Source: JAAXHF01 sp965242605
GTDB taxonomy: Bacteria; Desulfobacterota; Binatia; Bin18
DNA length: 64,000 bases
Direction: 5' to 3'
Assembly (NCBI GenBank): GCA_965242605.1
Contig: CBDESS010000001.1
Span: 1,736,001 to 1,800,000, forward strand
Part shown: piece by piece, positions 28,321 to 37,379 of the stretch
How positions within the stretch are numbered: position 1 is the first letter of the stretch
How the letters are laid out: every line of letters begins with the position of its first letter
Translations under genes and position numbers: made by a program
Notes under the pieces: generated by a model
Database searches by the model: none
The model's input: only the letters and a program-made list of their open reading frames with translations
What the model was told of the DNA's origin: nothing

Positions 28321-28974
28321 TCAGGACGGCTGGCGTTGGCCCCAGGTGTCAAAATGGGTCGCCTCGGGCGCGGGCCGGCGCTTGACCGGGCCGAACCTGC
28401 CCTTGGGAAAACCGATGGGAATGGTTGCCACTACGCCGTAGTTGTCGGGAATGCCGACCCGCTCGTGCAGCTCGTCTTCAAACATCTGGTGCATTGTCGT
28501 CAGGCTGGCACCCAGCCCCAAGGCCCGGCAGGCCAGCAGAATGTTCTGGACACACGGATAGATGGAGCCGTACGACGGCGGTGCGTGCCCGACCCGCCTG
28601 TCTTTGGGCACGGCAAACGGCCAGTCGCGCTTGCCGCACACCAGCAGCAGGACCGGTGCCTCGTGCATATGCTCGGCCAGGTGCAGCGCCGAGCGGACTG
28701 TACGCGCCCCTGAAGACGTGTCCGCGGGGTCGGGGAGCATGGCGTCGCCAAAGCGGTTGAGAATGGCCCGGTGGTAGCGTTCCTGAAAGAACCGTTTTGT
28801 GTCCGGGTCTTGCAGCACGACAAACGCCCAGGCCTGAAGGTTCTGGCCGCTCGGGGCCTGGGTGCCGGCTTCCAGGATTTTACGCATCATGTCCAGGGGA
28901 ATCGGGTCGGGTTTGAGGCGACGCATCGCCCGCATGGTATACATGGTCTCAAAAATGCCCATTTCTTCGGCCAT
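28321..28974 (-). CDS. Nitroreductase-family oxidoreductase
   Basis: About 217 residues with the FMN-binding nitroreductase pattern: MRAMRRLKPDPIP near the N-terminus (RxxR phosphate contact), APSGQNLQAWAFVVL and, in the second half, CRALGLGASLTT. The family reduces nitro, quinone or enone groups with NAD(P)H. I prefer the ATG at 28974 (MAEEMGIFE), which follows GGAGAGGAG at some distance; an ATG at 28995 is an alternative. It lies 111 bases after the acyl-CoA dehydrogenase and 16 before the broken LLM gene. Confidence 0.85.
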   Translation of the reverse strand: MAEEMGIFETMYTMRAMRRLKPDPIPLDMMRKILEAGTQAPSGQNLQAWAFVVLQDPDTKRFFQERYHRAILNRFGDAMLPDPADTSSGARTVRSALHLAEHMHEAPVLLLVCGKRDWPFAVPKDRRVGHAPPSYGSIYPCVQNILLACRALGLGASLTTMHQMFEDELHERVGIPDNYGVVATIPIGFPKGRFGPVKRRPAPEATHFDTWGQRQPS

Positions 28975-29085
28975 AGCGTGGGTGCTCCTCTCCATAATAG
29001 GGTTGCGGCTGGCAGAGGCTCCTCAGGTGGAAACCCCGGCCCTGTTACAGGTGGGCCGTTCATCCGAAGCAACGGCGCGAGGCGG

Positions 29086-30228
29086 CTAGCCTCTCAGCAA
29101 ATGCCGCGCAATAACGACGCGCTGAATCTGCGAGGTGCCCTCGTATATCTGGAGCAGCTTGGCGTCGCGCATCAGCTTCTCAACCGGATACTCGCCGAGG
29201 TAGCCATAGCCGCCAAAGATTTGAACCGCGTTGGTGGTGATGTGCATCGTCCGGTCTGCGCCAAAGGCTTTGGCATAGCTTGACACAATCGAAGACTGCG
29301 CCCCCTGGTCAAGCATCCAGGCCGCTTTATAGGTCAGCAGCCGCATGGCTTCAACCTCAATCGCCATATCCGCCAGCATGAACTGAATGGCCTGAAAGTT
29401 TGCGATTGCCTGACCGAAGGCTTCGCGTTGCCGGGCGTATTGCAGTGACTCATCGAGGGCCCGCTGGGAGATGCCGATCGAAAACGCGCCGACCTCGGGC
29501 CGGCTGTGGTCAAAGGTGCGCATGGCCAGCTTAAAGCCGGCACCCTCTGCGCCGACGAGCCCGGCGTGCGGTACACCCACCTCCTCAAACACAATCTCAG
29601 CCGTGTCTGAGGCGCGCTGGCCCATCTTGTCATGCATCCGGCTGGTCGTAATGCCGGGGGTATCGGACGGCAGCACAAAACACGAAATCCCGCCGTGTTT
29701 GTGGTCCTTGGCGTGGGTCGCAAACACGACATACCAGTCGGCAATTGTCCCGTTGGTGATGAAGTGCTTGGTGCCGTTGAGGACAAACTCGTCGCCGACC
29801 TTGCGATAGCTCGTGGTGAGGCTGGCGGCGTCAGAACCGGCCCCAGGCTCGGTCAGGGCAAAGGCGGCAAAGCCCGGCTCTTCAAGCAGCCGACCCAGAT
29901 AGCGCTTTTTCTGGTCGGCATCGCCGGCAATCAGCAGCGGCAGGGCGGCCAGATTGTTGGCCACCATATTGAGGGCGATGCCGGCACAACCATAGACCAT
30001 TGCTTCATCGATCAGGCAGGTCTCCATCACCCCCAGCCCCAGACCGCCGTATTCGGTCGGGATTTGGGGGTTGAGAAAGCCGAGCTGCCAGGCTTTGTGG
30101 CAGATGTCGAGCGGCAGCTCTTCTTTCTTATCGTACTGGGCGGCGACAGGGATGATTTCTTCGACCGCAAAACGATGCACGGTGTCTTTGAGCTGCTGTT
30201 GTTCCGGGCTGAGATCGAAACTGTACAC
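29086..30228 (-). CDS. Acyl-CoA dehydrogenase
   Basis: A full-length 380-residue flavoprotein, starting VYSFDLSPEQQQLKDTVHR. It has the FAD/substrate signature AFALTEPGAGSDAASLTT, the second motif region MRTFDHSRPEVGA, and the C-terminal signature QIFGGYGYLGEYPVEKLMRD followed by IYEGTSQIQRVVIARHLL, which contains the expected catalytic glutamate. It introduces a double bond into an acyl-CoA. The GTG at 30228 follows AAGGAGCCTGGTT; the frame is open upstream but overlaps the enoyl-CoA hydratase. Only 11 bases separate it from that gene, fitting one beta-oxidation-like operon. Confidence 0.92.
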   Translation of the reverse strand: MYSFDLSPEQQQLKDTVHRFAVEEIIPVAAQYDKKEELPLDICHKAWQLGFLNPQIPTEYGGLGLGVMETCLIDEAMVYGCAGIALNMVANNLAALPLLIAGDADQKKRYLGRLLEEPGFAAFALTEPGAGSDAASLTTSYRKVGDEFVLNGTKHFITNGTIADWYVVFATHAKDHKHGGISCFVLPSDTPGITTSRMHDKMGQRASDTAEIVFEEVGVPHAGLVGAEGAGFKLAMRTFDHSRPEVGAFSIGISQRALDESLQYARQREAFGQAIANFQAIQFMLADMAIEVEAMRLLTYKAAWMLDQGAQSSIVSSYAKAFGADRTMHITTNAVQIFGGYGYLGEYPVEKLMRDAKLLQIYEGTSQIQRVVIARHLLRG

Positions 30229-30239
30229 AACCAGGCTCC

Positions 30240-31034
30240 TTATTTGGCGTGAAAATCGGGCGCGCGTTTTTCCAGAAAGGCCCGGATGCCTTCGGTGCCG
30301 TCGGCCGTGTGGGCCCGAGCGGCGATGGCCTGGGCTTCCAGTTCCATCTGGGTTTCCGGCGTCTCGCTCCAGCCGGTGTGCAGCAGCCGTTTGGCCGCGC
30401 CAAACGCGCCGGTCGCCCCGGCGGCGAGCGAGGCGGCCAGTTCGGTGGCACGGCTCATCAGCTCGGCGTCCGGTACGACCTGGTTGACAATGCCCCACTC
30501 GCAGGCTTCCTGGGCCGACAGCATACGGTTGGTCAGGACGAGTTCGGTGGCCCGTTTGAGGCCTACCGCCCGGGACAGGAAACAGGTTGAAGAGCCGTCG
30601 GGCGTCAGGCCGGCCCGGGTGTAGGCCATAGTAAACCTGGCCGACTCCGCGGCCAGGACGAGATCACACGCACACGCCATGCTCATCCCTGCGCCGGCCG
30701 CCACCCCATTGACGACGCCGACCAACGGCGGGTCCATACGCAGGAAGCGCGATACCGCGGCGTGCAGGTACAGGGCGACCTCTTTGAGGTGGCTGGCCAG
30801 TGGCACCCCGCTGCCGTGGGTGGCAAAGCTCTTGAGGTCGCCGCCGGCGCAGAACATACGGCCTGTGCCGGTCAGCAGCACGGCCCGAATCGTCCGGTCT
30901 TCGCTGCACCGGATGGCCGCCTGCATGAGTTCTCTGGCCATGTCGATATTGAGTGCGTTGGCGTTGTCCGGCCGGTTCAGTTGGATCGTGGCGATACTGT
31001 CCTGCACCTCAAACCGGATGGTCGAATAGTCCAT
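30240..31034 (-). CDS. Enoyl-CoA hydratase/isomerase family protein
   Basis: A 264-residue crotonase-fold protein with both oxyanion-hole segments (MFCAGGDLKSF and VNGVAAGAGMSMACACDLVL) and the usual LTPDGSSTCFLSRAVG region. Glutamates at the two standard catalytic positions are not both evident, so hydratase and isomerase activity cannot be separated. It lies between the haloalkane dehalogenase (12-base gap) and acyl-CoA dehydrogenase (11-base gap), forming a tightly packed catabolic operon. Confidence 0.9.
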   Translation of the reverse strand: MDYSTIRFEVQDSIATIQLNRPDNANALNIDMARELMQAAIRCSEDRTIRAVLLTGTGRMFCAGGDLKSFATHGSGVPLASHLKEVALYLHAAVSRFLRMDPPLVGVVNGVAAGAGMSMACACDLVLAAESARFTMAYTRAGLTPDGSSTCFLSRAVGLKRATELVLTNRMLSAQEACEWGIVNQVVPDAELMSRATELAASLAAGATGAFGAAKRLLHTGWSETPETQMELEAQAIAARAHTADGTEGIRAFLEKRAPDFHAK

Positions 31035-31046
31035 CGTTGTCCTCCG

Positions 31047-31919
31047 CTAGGCTAACAAGGCGACAATTGCCTGTGCGATCTCGGCCGGCGAGTCTTCCTG
31101 CACAAAGTGGCTGCCCCTGACCGTCACCTCTGTCTGATTCGGCCAGCTTCGACAGAACTCGCGCTGCGGGCCGGTCAGGATGGTGCCCGGGTCGGCGTTC
31201 ACAAACAGCTTGGGGATGTCACTGCGCGCCAGCCAGGCGGCGTAGGCCTCAACAATCCGGGTCACATCGGCCGGTTCGCCGTCAATCGGAATCTGGCGCG
31301 GCCAGGTCAGGGTTGGCCGCCGGGACTCGCCCGCTTCCAGATACGGGCGTCGATACACCGCCATTTCCTCGTCGGTCAGCCCCCGGAGCACACTGCCCGG
31401 CAGGATACGTTCAACAAAGGTGTTTTTTTGCAGCACGATTTCTTCTCCGGCCGGCGAGCGCATGGCCTGAAAAATCCGGCGCGCCGCTTCGGGCCAGGTC
31501 GCCCAGCTCAAGGGCTGGACAATGGCCTCCATATAGGCCAGCGCCTTGATCCGGTCCGGGTGGCGGTGGGCCCAGTAAAACCCCAGGGCCGAGCCCCAGT
31601 CATGCACAACCAGGGTGACGTTGCGGGTCAGCCCCAGGGCTTCAAGCCAGGCGTCCAGATAGCGGACGTGGTCTACAAACCGGTAAGAACCGGCCGGGTT
31701 CTTGCCCGAATCGCCCATCCCGATCAGGTCTGGGGCCAGACACCGGTGGGCTTGGGCCACCGGCGGGATCACATTCCGCCACAGATACGACGAGGTCGGG
31801 TTGCCGTGCAGAAAGACGACCGGGTCGCCCGAGCCGGTATCGACATAGGCCATGTCGCTGTCCAGCACTGTGAGCCGTTTGCGTTGGCAGGGGTCCTTGG
31901 CTGAGATGGCTTCGCTCAT
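31047..31919 (-). CDS. Haloalkane dehalogenase-like alpha/beta hydrolase
   Basis: A 290-residue alpha/beta hydrolase with the haloalkane dehalogenase layout. HGNPTSSYLWRN carries the halide-stabilising Asn (N40) and VVHDWGSALGF the nucleophile Asp107 followed by the halide-binding Trp. GSHFVQEDSP holds the catalytic His271, and AYMEAIVQPL a candidate acid. This N-W plus Asp-His-Glu arrangement resembles subfamily II enzymes (LinB/DhaA type). It would hydrolyse a haloalkane to an alcohol and halide in the cytoplasm. The ATG follows AAGGAGGAGCCCC. Related epoxide hydrolases lack the Asn-Trp halide pair. Confidence 0.87.
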   Translation of the reverse strand: MSEAISAKDPCQRKRLTVLDSDMAYVDTGSGDPVVFLHGNPTSSYLWRNVIPPVAQAHRCLAPDLIGMGDSGKNPAGSYRFVDHVRYLDAWLEALGLTRNVTLVVHDWGSALGFYWAHRHPDRIKALAYMEAIVQPLSWATWPEAARRIFQAMRSPAGEEIVLQKNTFVERILPGSVLRGLTDEEMAVYRRPYLEAGESRRPTLTWPRQIPIDGEPADVTRIVEAYAAWLARSDIPKLFVNADPGTILTGPQREFCRSWPNQTEVTVRGSHFVQEDSPAEIAQAIVALLA

Positions 31920-31937
31920 GGGGCTCCTCCTTATGTG

Positions 31938-32972
31938 TCAGTGTGTTGTCTTGGCAATATCGGCCATCAGGTGACAGGCCGCGCGCTGCGGCGAGGATAC
32001 CAGCAGCGTCGTCACCCCGGCGTCTTCCCAGGCGGCAAAGCGCTGCCGGATGCGCGCCTGTGGGCCGCACAGCGACAGCTCGTCGCACAGCTCGTCCGGC
32101 ACCGCTTCGGTGGCCTCGGCCTTGCGACCGGCCAGGTACAGTTCCTGAATCCGGGCCGCGGCCTCGCCATAGCCGTACCTGGTGACCATCTCGTTATGAA
32201 AGTTCTTGCCGCGGGCACCCATGCCGCCGACATACAGCGCCAGGGTCGGTTTGAGCCTGGCCAGGCAGGCTTTGACATCATCGCCGATAATCACCGTACA
32301 GCCGGCCGCAATATCCCAGTCTGGCCACGACTTGCCGCTGCCGGCGCGCCGAAAACCGTCTTCGATGTGCTCGGTGTAGATGCCGGCGTGCCGGGGCGAG
32401 AACCAGATCGGCAGCCAGCCGTCGGCCACCTCCGCGGTCAGCCGCACGCTGCGCGGCTGCATGGTGGCCAGATAGACCGGGAGTTGGCGGGTATGCAGGA
32501 TGGATTTCAGCGGTTTGCCCAGCCCGGTCGCCCCCGGCCCCTGGTAGGGTAGCTGATAGGCTTTGCCGTCCAAGGCGACCGGCGCTTCACGGGCCCAGAT
32601 TTTGCGCAGAATCTCAACATACTCGCGCAGTCGCGCCACCGGTTTGTCGTAGGGCACGCCGTGCCAGCCCTCAATGACCTGCGGACCCGACAGCCCCAGG
32701 CCGACCAGGGCCCGCCCTTCGGACAGAGCGTCGAGCGTTGACATGGTCATCGCACACATGGCCGGTGTCCGCCCGGCCAACTGCATGATGCCGGTACCGA
32801 GTTTCAGCCGCGTCGTCCTGGCCGCCAGATAGGCCAGCGGCGTGACCGCGTCCGAGCCGTAGGCTTCGGCACTCCATACCGAGTCGTAGCCGAGTCGTTC
32901 GGCCTCAAGAATATGTTCCATCGGCAGTCGGACCTGCCCGCCGGAATAGCCAATGCCAATGCCCAGTTTCAT
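31938..32972 (-). CDS. LLM-class F420/flavin-dependent oxidoreductase
   Basis: A 344-residue complete LLM protein. It begins MKLGIGIGYSGGQVRLPMEH, with GYDSVWSAEAYGSDAVTPLAY, LKLGTGIMQLAGRTP and the ALSEGRALVGLGLSG element typical of F420-dependent members, then LREYVEILRKIW. It is the first gene of the minus-strand operon running to 27.2 kb and is likely to act with the dehalogenase and beta-oxidation-type enzymes on one organic substrate. AAAGGGGGTTGGC precedes the ATG. Confidence 0.9.
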   Translation of the reverse strand: MKLGIGIGYSGGQVRLPMEHILEAERLGYDSVWSAEAYGSDAVTPLAYLAARTTRLKLGTGIMQLAGRTPAMCAMTMSTLDALSEGRALVGLGLSGPQVIEGWHGVPYDKPVARLREYVEILRKIWAREAPVALDGKAYQLPYQGPGATGLGKPLKSILHTRQLPVYLATMQPRSVRLTAEVADGWLPIWFSPRHAGIYTEHIEDGFRRAGSGKSWPDWDIAAGCTVIIGDDVKACLARLKPTLALYVGGMGARGKNFHNEMVTRYGYGEAAARIQELYLAGRKAEATEAVPDELCDELSLCGPQARIRQRFAAWEDAGVTTLLVSSPQRAACHLMADIAKTTH

Positions 32973-33081
32973 GCCAACCCCCTTTGTCCGCGCCGGTTTC
33001 TGGGGCTATCGCTATCGGTGAGGCCGGGGGGAGTCAAGCCGGGGGTATATCCCAGCCGGAAGTGTGGGTCAAAACCGGCGA

Positions 33082-33111
33082 TTGACAGTCCGCCCCGAAA
33101 TGGCCGAAAAT
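33082..33111 (+). promoter_or_regulatory. Possible sigma-70 promoter before the Phd-like gene
   Basis: TTGACA at 33082-33087 is a perfect -35 box; GAAAAT at 33106-33111 is a four-of-six -10 match with an 18-base spacer. Only seven bases separate this from the ATG at 33119, so transcription would give a nearly leaderless message. Weak evidence. Confidence 0.35.
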
Positions 33112-33118
33112 AGGGGAC

Positions 33119-33424
33119 ATGCACGAATCAGTTACCACTAAACAGCTTCGGTCGCGCCTGGGCGGCTACCTCAGGCAGGTCGAAGACGGACAGACCCTGC
33201 TTGTGGTCCGGCAGGGACAGCCGGTTGCCGAGCTGCGGCCCTACAGCGCAAACGGCCAGGCCATGTCGGAAGCCGGGCAGCCCGGGCGGGCCGAGCCGGA
33301 GGCCCCGGCCGGGCCGGTGCCCGCGGCGGCCGGCACGGTCGGGCTGGGGCTGGCCGGCTATCAGTGTCATCTGGAGGGTCCGGGCGAGGATTCAGGACCG
33401 GAGGCTGAAGAAGAGCCGGCCTGA
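33119..33424 (+). CDS. Phd/YefM-type antitoxin-like protein (orphan)
   Basis: The first 45 residues match the Phd/YefM DNA-binding domain (TTKQLRSRLGGYLRQVEDGQ and LLVVRQGQPVAELRPY). Antitoxins of this class repress their own operon and neutralise a PIN- or RelE-type toxin with their C-terminus. Here the C-terminal half is low-complexity, rich in P, A, G and E, and no toxin gene follows: the next gene is convergent. It may be a solitary regulator or the remains of a toxin-antitoxin pair. Confidence 0.68.
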   Translation: MHESVTTKQLRSRLGGYLRQVEDGQTLLVVRQGQPVAELRPYSANGQAMSEAGQPGRAEPEAPAGPVPAAAGTVGLGLAGYQCHLEGPGEDSGPEAEEEPA

Positions 33425-33432
33425 CGCTCGGC

Positions 33433-34062
33433 CTACAGCCGATGCTCCAAGGCCCACATAATTAAATCCGTCACCCCCTCCTCGCCCCACTCCCCGGAGT
33501 CGAGTTGCAGATGGTAGCCCTGGGGGTCGCGCCACTCGGCCTGATAGCAGTTCTGCACATAGTCGGTCCGCAGCTTGTCCATGCCGGCAATCCGCCGCTC
33601 GGCCTCTGAGCGGGTCAGCTTTTCGACCTGCATGGCCCGCTTGATACGCGCCTCCACAGGGGCGAACACAAATACATGCAGGGTATTCGGCCGGTCGGCC
33701 AGAATACAGTTGCCGGCCCGCCCGACAATGACCGCCTTGCCCTCCCTGGCCACATCTTCAATCAGGCCGCGGGTCAGCCGGGCCAACTGGGTATCGCTCA
33801 GGCGCAGCGGCGGGGGGATGTTATAGGCGGTCTCAAAACCGCCCACCCCAAAAAAGCCGACCATCCGCTCAATAAACGAGCCGACCCGCTCGTCTTTGTT
33901 CTCCACATAGCCCTCGGCGACGTGCTGCTGCGAGGCTATCGTTCGTACAATCTCCTTGTCCCAGACCGACCAGCCGAGCCGCTGACCGAGTTCGCGGGCA
34001 ATGAGACTGCCGCCGCTTCCGTACTGGTGCGACAGGGTGAGCATCGGCGCTGGTGTGGTCAT
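33433..34062 (-). CDS. Cytidylate-kinase-like family protein
   Basis: A 209-residue P-loop protein of the cytidylate-kinase-like family. The nucleotide-binding region is LSHQYGSGGSLIARELGQRL, with DKEIVRTIA after it. AVIVGRAGNCIL gives a central strand and VEARIKRAMQVEKLTRSEAE the lid helix. Members are annotated as kinase-like with unknown substrate. The ATG at 34062 follows GGAGAGGAAGACACT; upstream frame continuation is not convincing. It lies downstream of tupA with a 113-base gap on the same strand. Confidence 0.8.
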   Translation of the reverse strand: MTTPAPMLTLSHQYGSGGSLIARELGQRLGWSVWDKEIVRTIASQQHVAEGYVENKDERVGSFIERMVGFFGVGGFETAYNIPPPLRLSDTQLARLTRGLIEDVAREGKAVIVGRAGNCILADRPNTLHVFVFAPVEARIKRAMQVEKLTRSEAERRIAGMDKLRTDYVQNCYQAEWRDPQGYHLQLDSGEWGEEGVTDLIMWALEHRL

Positions 34063-34175
34063 AGTGTCTTCCTCTCCTGCCAGGCGATCCACTCCTCTCC
34101 CTGTCCGGCGCACAGCTGGGCGATTATCAGGCGAGGGGCCGCCGGCTGTCAACCGCGTGGCCTGCTTACTCCTCC

Positions 34176-35012
34176 TTAGTTGGCCGCGTTTGGAAAAAAG
34201 AGCTGCTGGCCGTCGATTGTGTAGGCGGCGATGAGCCGCTGGGCCTCCGGGCCGGTCAGCCAGGCGATAAACGCTTGGGCCTCGGCGGCTTTGACGTGGG
34301 GATGCCGGGCCGGGTTGACCAGAATCACCCCGTACTGGTTGAACAGCCGTGGGTCGCCCTCGACCAGGACCCGGAAATCGGCCTGGTTGCGAAAGCTGAT
34401 CCAGGTGCCGCGGTCGGTCAGGGTATAGCCCGCCATGCCGACCGTCGTGTTCAGGCTGGCACCCATGCCCGAGCCGGTTTCCCGATACCAGCTCCCGCTG
34501 GCCGTGGTCGGGTCCAGGCCGGTCAGTTGCCACAGGCTCTGTTCTTTTTTATGCGTGCCGCTGTCGTCGCCGCGCGATACAAACACCGCGCGGCTGGCGG
34601 CGATGCGGGTGAGGGCCGCGGGCGCATCGGTCAGCCCGCCGACCCTGGCCGGGTCGGCCGCCGGCCCAACAATCACAAAATCGTTGTACATCACCGCCTG
34701 GCGCTGCACGCCCCACCCCTCGGCGACAAACTGCTCTTCCGCGGCTTTGGCGTGGACGAAGACCACGTCGGCATCACCGTTGCGGGCGTTTCTCAGGGCC
34801 TGGCCGGTGCCGACCGCCACCACCCGGACCTGGATGCCAGTCTGCGCTTGAAAGTGGGGCAGCAGGTGATCGAACAGGCCCGAGTTCCGGGTTGAGGTGG
34901 TGGACTGGATAACGATGAACTGGTCTGCAGCCTGGGCCAGCCCAACACCGATAAGCGCCACGGCCAGCCCGACCGCGCGGAGAAGAGGTCTGGGACGACA
35001 GGTGCGGGCCAT
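34176..35012 (-). CDS. tupA: Tungstate ABC transporter substrate-binding protein
   Basis: A 278-residue periplasmic binding protein with a signal peptide (LLRAVGLAVALIGVGLAQAA) and TupA-type signatures: QSTTSTRNSGLFDHLLPHF, ADVVFVHAKAAEE, VMYNDFVIVGP and SRGDDSGTHKKE. TupA binds tungstate tightly and in preference to molybdate. Gene order on the minus strand is permease, ATPase, binding protein. Tungstate supply would serve tungsten enzymes, none of which lies in this window. Confidence 0.88.
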   Translation of the reverse strand: MARTCRPRPLLRAVGLAVALIGVGLAQAADQFIVIQSTTSTRNSGLFDHLLPHFQAQTGIQVRVVAVGTGQALRNARNGDADVVFVHAKAAEEQFVAEGWGVQRQAVMYNDFVIVGPAADPARVGGLTDAPAALTRIAASRAVFVSRGDDSGTHKKEQSLWQLTGLDPTTASGSWYRETGSGMGASLNTTVGMAGYTLTDRGTWISFRNQADFRVLVEGDPRLFNQYGVILVNPARHPHVKAAEAQAFIAWLTGPEAQRLIAAYTIDGQQLFFPNAAN

Positions 35013-35042
35013 AGACGCTCCTTCTGCGCCGCCGCCTGCCGG

Positions 35043-35768
35043 CTAGAGCACCAGCCGGCCTTCGAGATAGGCCCGGGCTGGCTCCGAGCGAGGCCGTCCA
35101 AAAAACTCCTCAGCCGTTGTATGCTCGGTAATCCGGCCCTGATGGACAAACACGACCTCGTCGGCAATGCGTCGGGCTTGGCTGATATCGTGGGTGACAA
35201 GCACGATTTTGGCCCCCTGGGTCTCTGCGGTTCGGATCACGCTTTCTATAGCCGCAACGGTGGCCGGGTCGAGGCTCGCGGTCGGTTCATCAAGCAACAG
35301 GACTTCCGGCTCCAGGCTGAGCGCCCGCACCAGCGCCAGCCGTTGCTGCTCACCGGCTGACAGCACCCGGGCCGGGCGGTTGGCCACGCCGGACAGACCG
35401 GCCAGCTCAAGCAGCCGGGCCAGTCGCCCGGGGCGGTCCGTATGTCTGCCAGACCGCAGCCCAAGGGCAAAACGCAGATTGGCCCTGACCGATCGGCGCA
35501 GCAGCACCGGATGTTGAAAAACCATAGCCTGGCGGCCTCGCACGGCCGCCCCCCAGCCGGTCTGGCCCCACTCAATCGCCCCCGAGGTCGGCCTCAGCAG
35601 CCCGTGCAAGAGCCGCAGCAGCAGGCTTTTGCCCGCGCCGTTGGCCCCCATAATCACCGTCCGGGGACCGGCGACCAGCGTCAGGTCCACCCCCTTGATC
35701 AGTGCCGTGCCGTTCACCCTGTACACGAGCCGGCTGACCCGGAGCGGCAGCAGAGCGGGCTTAGCCAT
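35043..35768 (-). CDS. tupC: Tungstate ABC transporter ATP-binding protein
   Basis: A 241-residue ABC ATPase: Walker A MGANGAGKSLLLRLL, signature LSAGEQQRLALVRAL, Walker B EVLLLDEPTASLD and switch histidine LVTHD. It energises uptake through the adjacent permease. Its start overlaps the permease end by eight bases, indicating translational coupling. The gene symbol rests on its position between tupB and tupA. Confidence 0.88.
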   Translation of the reverse strand: MAKPALLPLRVSRLVYRVNGTALIKGVDLTLVAGPRTVIMGANGAGKSLLLRLLHGLLRPTSGAIEWGQTGWGAAVRGRQAMVFQHPVLLRRSVRANLRFALGLRSGRHTDRPGRLARLLELAGLSGVANRPARVLSAGEQQRLALVRALSLEPEVLLLDEPTASLDPATVAAIESVIRTAETQGAKIVLVTHDISQARRIADEVVFVHQGRITEHTTAEEFFGRPRSEPARAYLEGRLVL

Positions 35769-36468
35769 ACGCCCACCTGTTGGCCGTGTCGCGCAGGACC
35801 GAAACGGCCAGGTTGACTGCCAGGGCCAGCGTCATCAGGATGAATCCCAGGGCCAGGGCCAGGGGCAGGTCGCCCTTGGACGTTTCCAGGGCAATGGCGG
35901 TCGTCATGACCCGCGTCACATGCCGGATATTGCCGCCGACAATAATCACCGCCCCGACCTCGGCAACAGCCCGCCCAAAGCCGGCCAGGGCAACCGTCAG
36001 CAGGCTGTGGCGGGCGTCCCACAGCAGGACCCGGATAGTCGTCAGGGCCGGAACACCCAGCGATTGGAATTGCTCGGCATACTCATTGTAGAGGTCTTCG
36101 AGCAGCTGTCGGGCCAGAGCCGCCACCAATGGGGTGACCAGCACAGTCTGGGCGATAATCATCGCCGTGGGCGAGTACAGCAGGCGCAGCCAACCGAACG
36201 GCCCGGCGTTTGACAGCAGCAGATACACGCCTAAGCCCACCACCACCGGCGGCAGCCCCATCAACACGTTCAGCAGTACGACGGCTAAGCCACGGCCCGG
36301 AAAGCGTCCGACGGCCAGGCCGGCCCCGACCGGCAGCCCCAGCCCGCAGGCGATCAGGACAGCGGTCAGACTGACCCGCAGCGACAGACCGGCAATTTCA
36401 AGCAGCATCGGGTCGGCCCTGACAATCAGTTCCCAGGCCAGACCGAGCGCGTGTCCAAAATCGTGCAT
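35761..36468 (-). CDS. tupB: Tungstate ABC transporter permease
   Basis: An inner-membrane permease of about 235 residues with at least five hydrophobic helices, for example SLTAVLIACGLGLPVGAGLA, PPVVVGLGVYLLLS and DLPLALALGFILMTLALAV. It carries the EAA-type coupling loop around QFQSLGVPALTTIRVLLW. ATG at 36468 (MHDFGHALGL) is chosen because the preceding in-frame stretch is not protein-like; no strong Shine-Dalgarno is seen. It is first in the tupBCA operon. Confidence 0.85.
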   Translation of the reverse strand: MHDFGHALGLAWELIVRADPMLLEIAGLSLRVSLTAVLIACGLGLPVGAGLAVGRFPGRGLAVVLLNVLMGLPPVVVGLGVYLLLSNAGPFGWLRLLYSPTAMIIAQTVLVTPLVAALARQLLEDLYNEYAEQFQSLGVPALTTIRVLLWDARHSLLTVALAGFGRAVAEVGAVIIVGGNIRHVTRVMTTAIALETSKGDLPLALALGFILMTLALAVNLAVSVLRDTANRWAYG

Positions 36469-36698
36469 GGGATGAGATGAGGCTGAATTATTACAAACAA
36501 CAGCCAGGGATGTCAAAAAAAGAGCGGGACCTCTGACGACTTGACAGAGCCGGTGACAGGGGCCGACTTGCGGTCGTGCGGGTGGAGCCGGTTGTCTGGC
36601 AGTTCTGGCGATCCAGTGGTACTCTGGTGCAGAGGAAGCCCCGAGGATTCCTGAGCGGAGTCAAATTAAGGAGAATACGATAGCGAGAGGAGGGGAGT

Positions 36699-37307
36699 AT
36701 GCCGACCCCATTAGAAGAGAAGATAGCTGAACTTGATACCATCATCGGCCTGGCGTCGGCCTTGGTAGCAGATGCCAAGGCCCTGCTCCGAGCCGGGACA
36801 GCCGAGCCGGCACCGACGCTCCGCCACATCGGCAATGTCGCCCCCCCGCCCTCCAGACCGGCCCCCCCGCCCGTGCCTGGCGTCCTGCACGATATCCGGG
36901 CGGTCCTGTTTGCCGCCCCGATGGGCGACCGCCTGCCCACGCCGTCCCACTGGCTGAAATGGGGCGGACAGCTCATCGAGACGGATGAGGTTGTCGATCA
37001 GGTGACGACCTATCTGCGGGAGATGGGCAAACCCCTGCCGGAGTGGGACACGGTCGGTGCCCATGTGTGGTCGCTGTGCATTGGCAGTGACCCGCACGGC
37101 CTGGCCCCGTCGCTGCATGTCTCGCTGCTGATCCGCGAGGACGGCTACTGGCAGACGACCTGGAGCAGCAAAGACAAGGCCACCCGCCGGCACACCTCCC
37201 TCGGTAAGCTGAGCAACACCCACCTGCCGAGCCTCATCACCGCCACCGGACACCGGCTGATCCACCTCGGCTGGTATGCCGGGCCGGCAGAGCAGCAGGA
37301 AGCCTGA
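36699..37307 (+). CDS. Hypothetical protein
   Basis: A 202-residue protein: an N-terminal helix (LEEKIAELDTIIGLASALVA), a proline-rich linker (PPPSRPAPPPVPG) and a C-terminal globular domain with TPSHWLKWGGQLIETDEVVD, VGAHVWSLCIGSD and TGHRLIHLGWY. A strong Shine-Dalgarno (GAGAGGAGGGGAGT) precedes the ATG. No family recognised. It is divergent from tupB with a 230-base gap that contains nothing else I can assign. Confidence 0.6.
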   Translation: MPTPLEEKIAELDTIIGLASALVADAKALLRAGTAEPAPTLRHIGNVAPPPSRPAPPPVPGVLHDIRAVLFAAPMGDRLPTPSHWLKWGGQLIETDEVVDQVTTYLREMGKPLPEWDTVGAHVWSLCIGSDPHGLAPSLHVSLLIREDGYWQTTWSSKDKATRRHTSLGKLSNTHLPSLITATGHRLIHLGWYAGPAEQQEA

Positions 37308-37379
37308 TGGTGCTCTACAGGAAGTCGGCACCGCTGCTGTGAAGCAGCCGGGTCTGCGGTGGACCGCAAGGAGACCGTT

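Noticed and set aside
33119..33424. Complete toxin-antitoxin pair
   Set aside because: Only the Phd-like protein is present; the next gene is convergent and kinase-like, with no PIN or RelE features.
34176..36468. Phosphate or molybdate transporter
   Set aside because: The binding protein carries TupA-type signatures (STTSTRNSGLFDHLLPHF, RGDDSGTHKKE), which favour tungstate.
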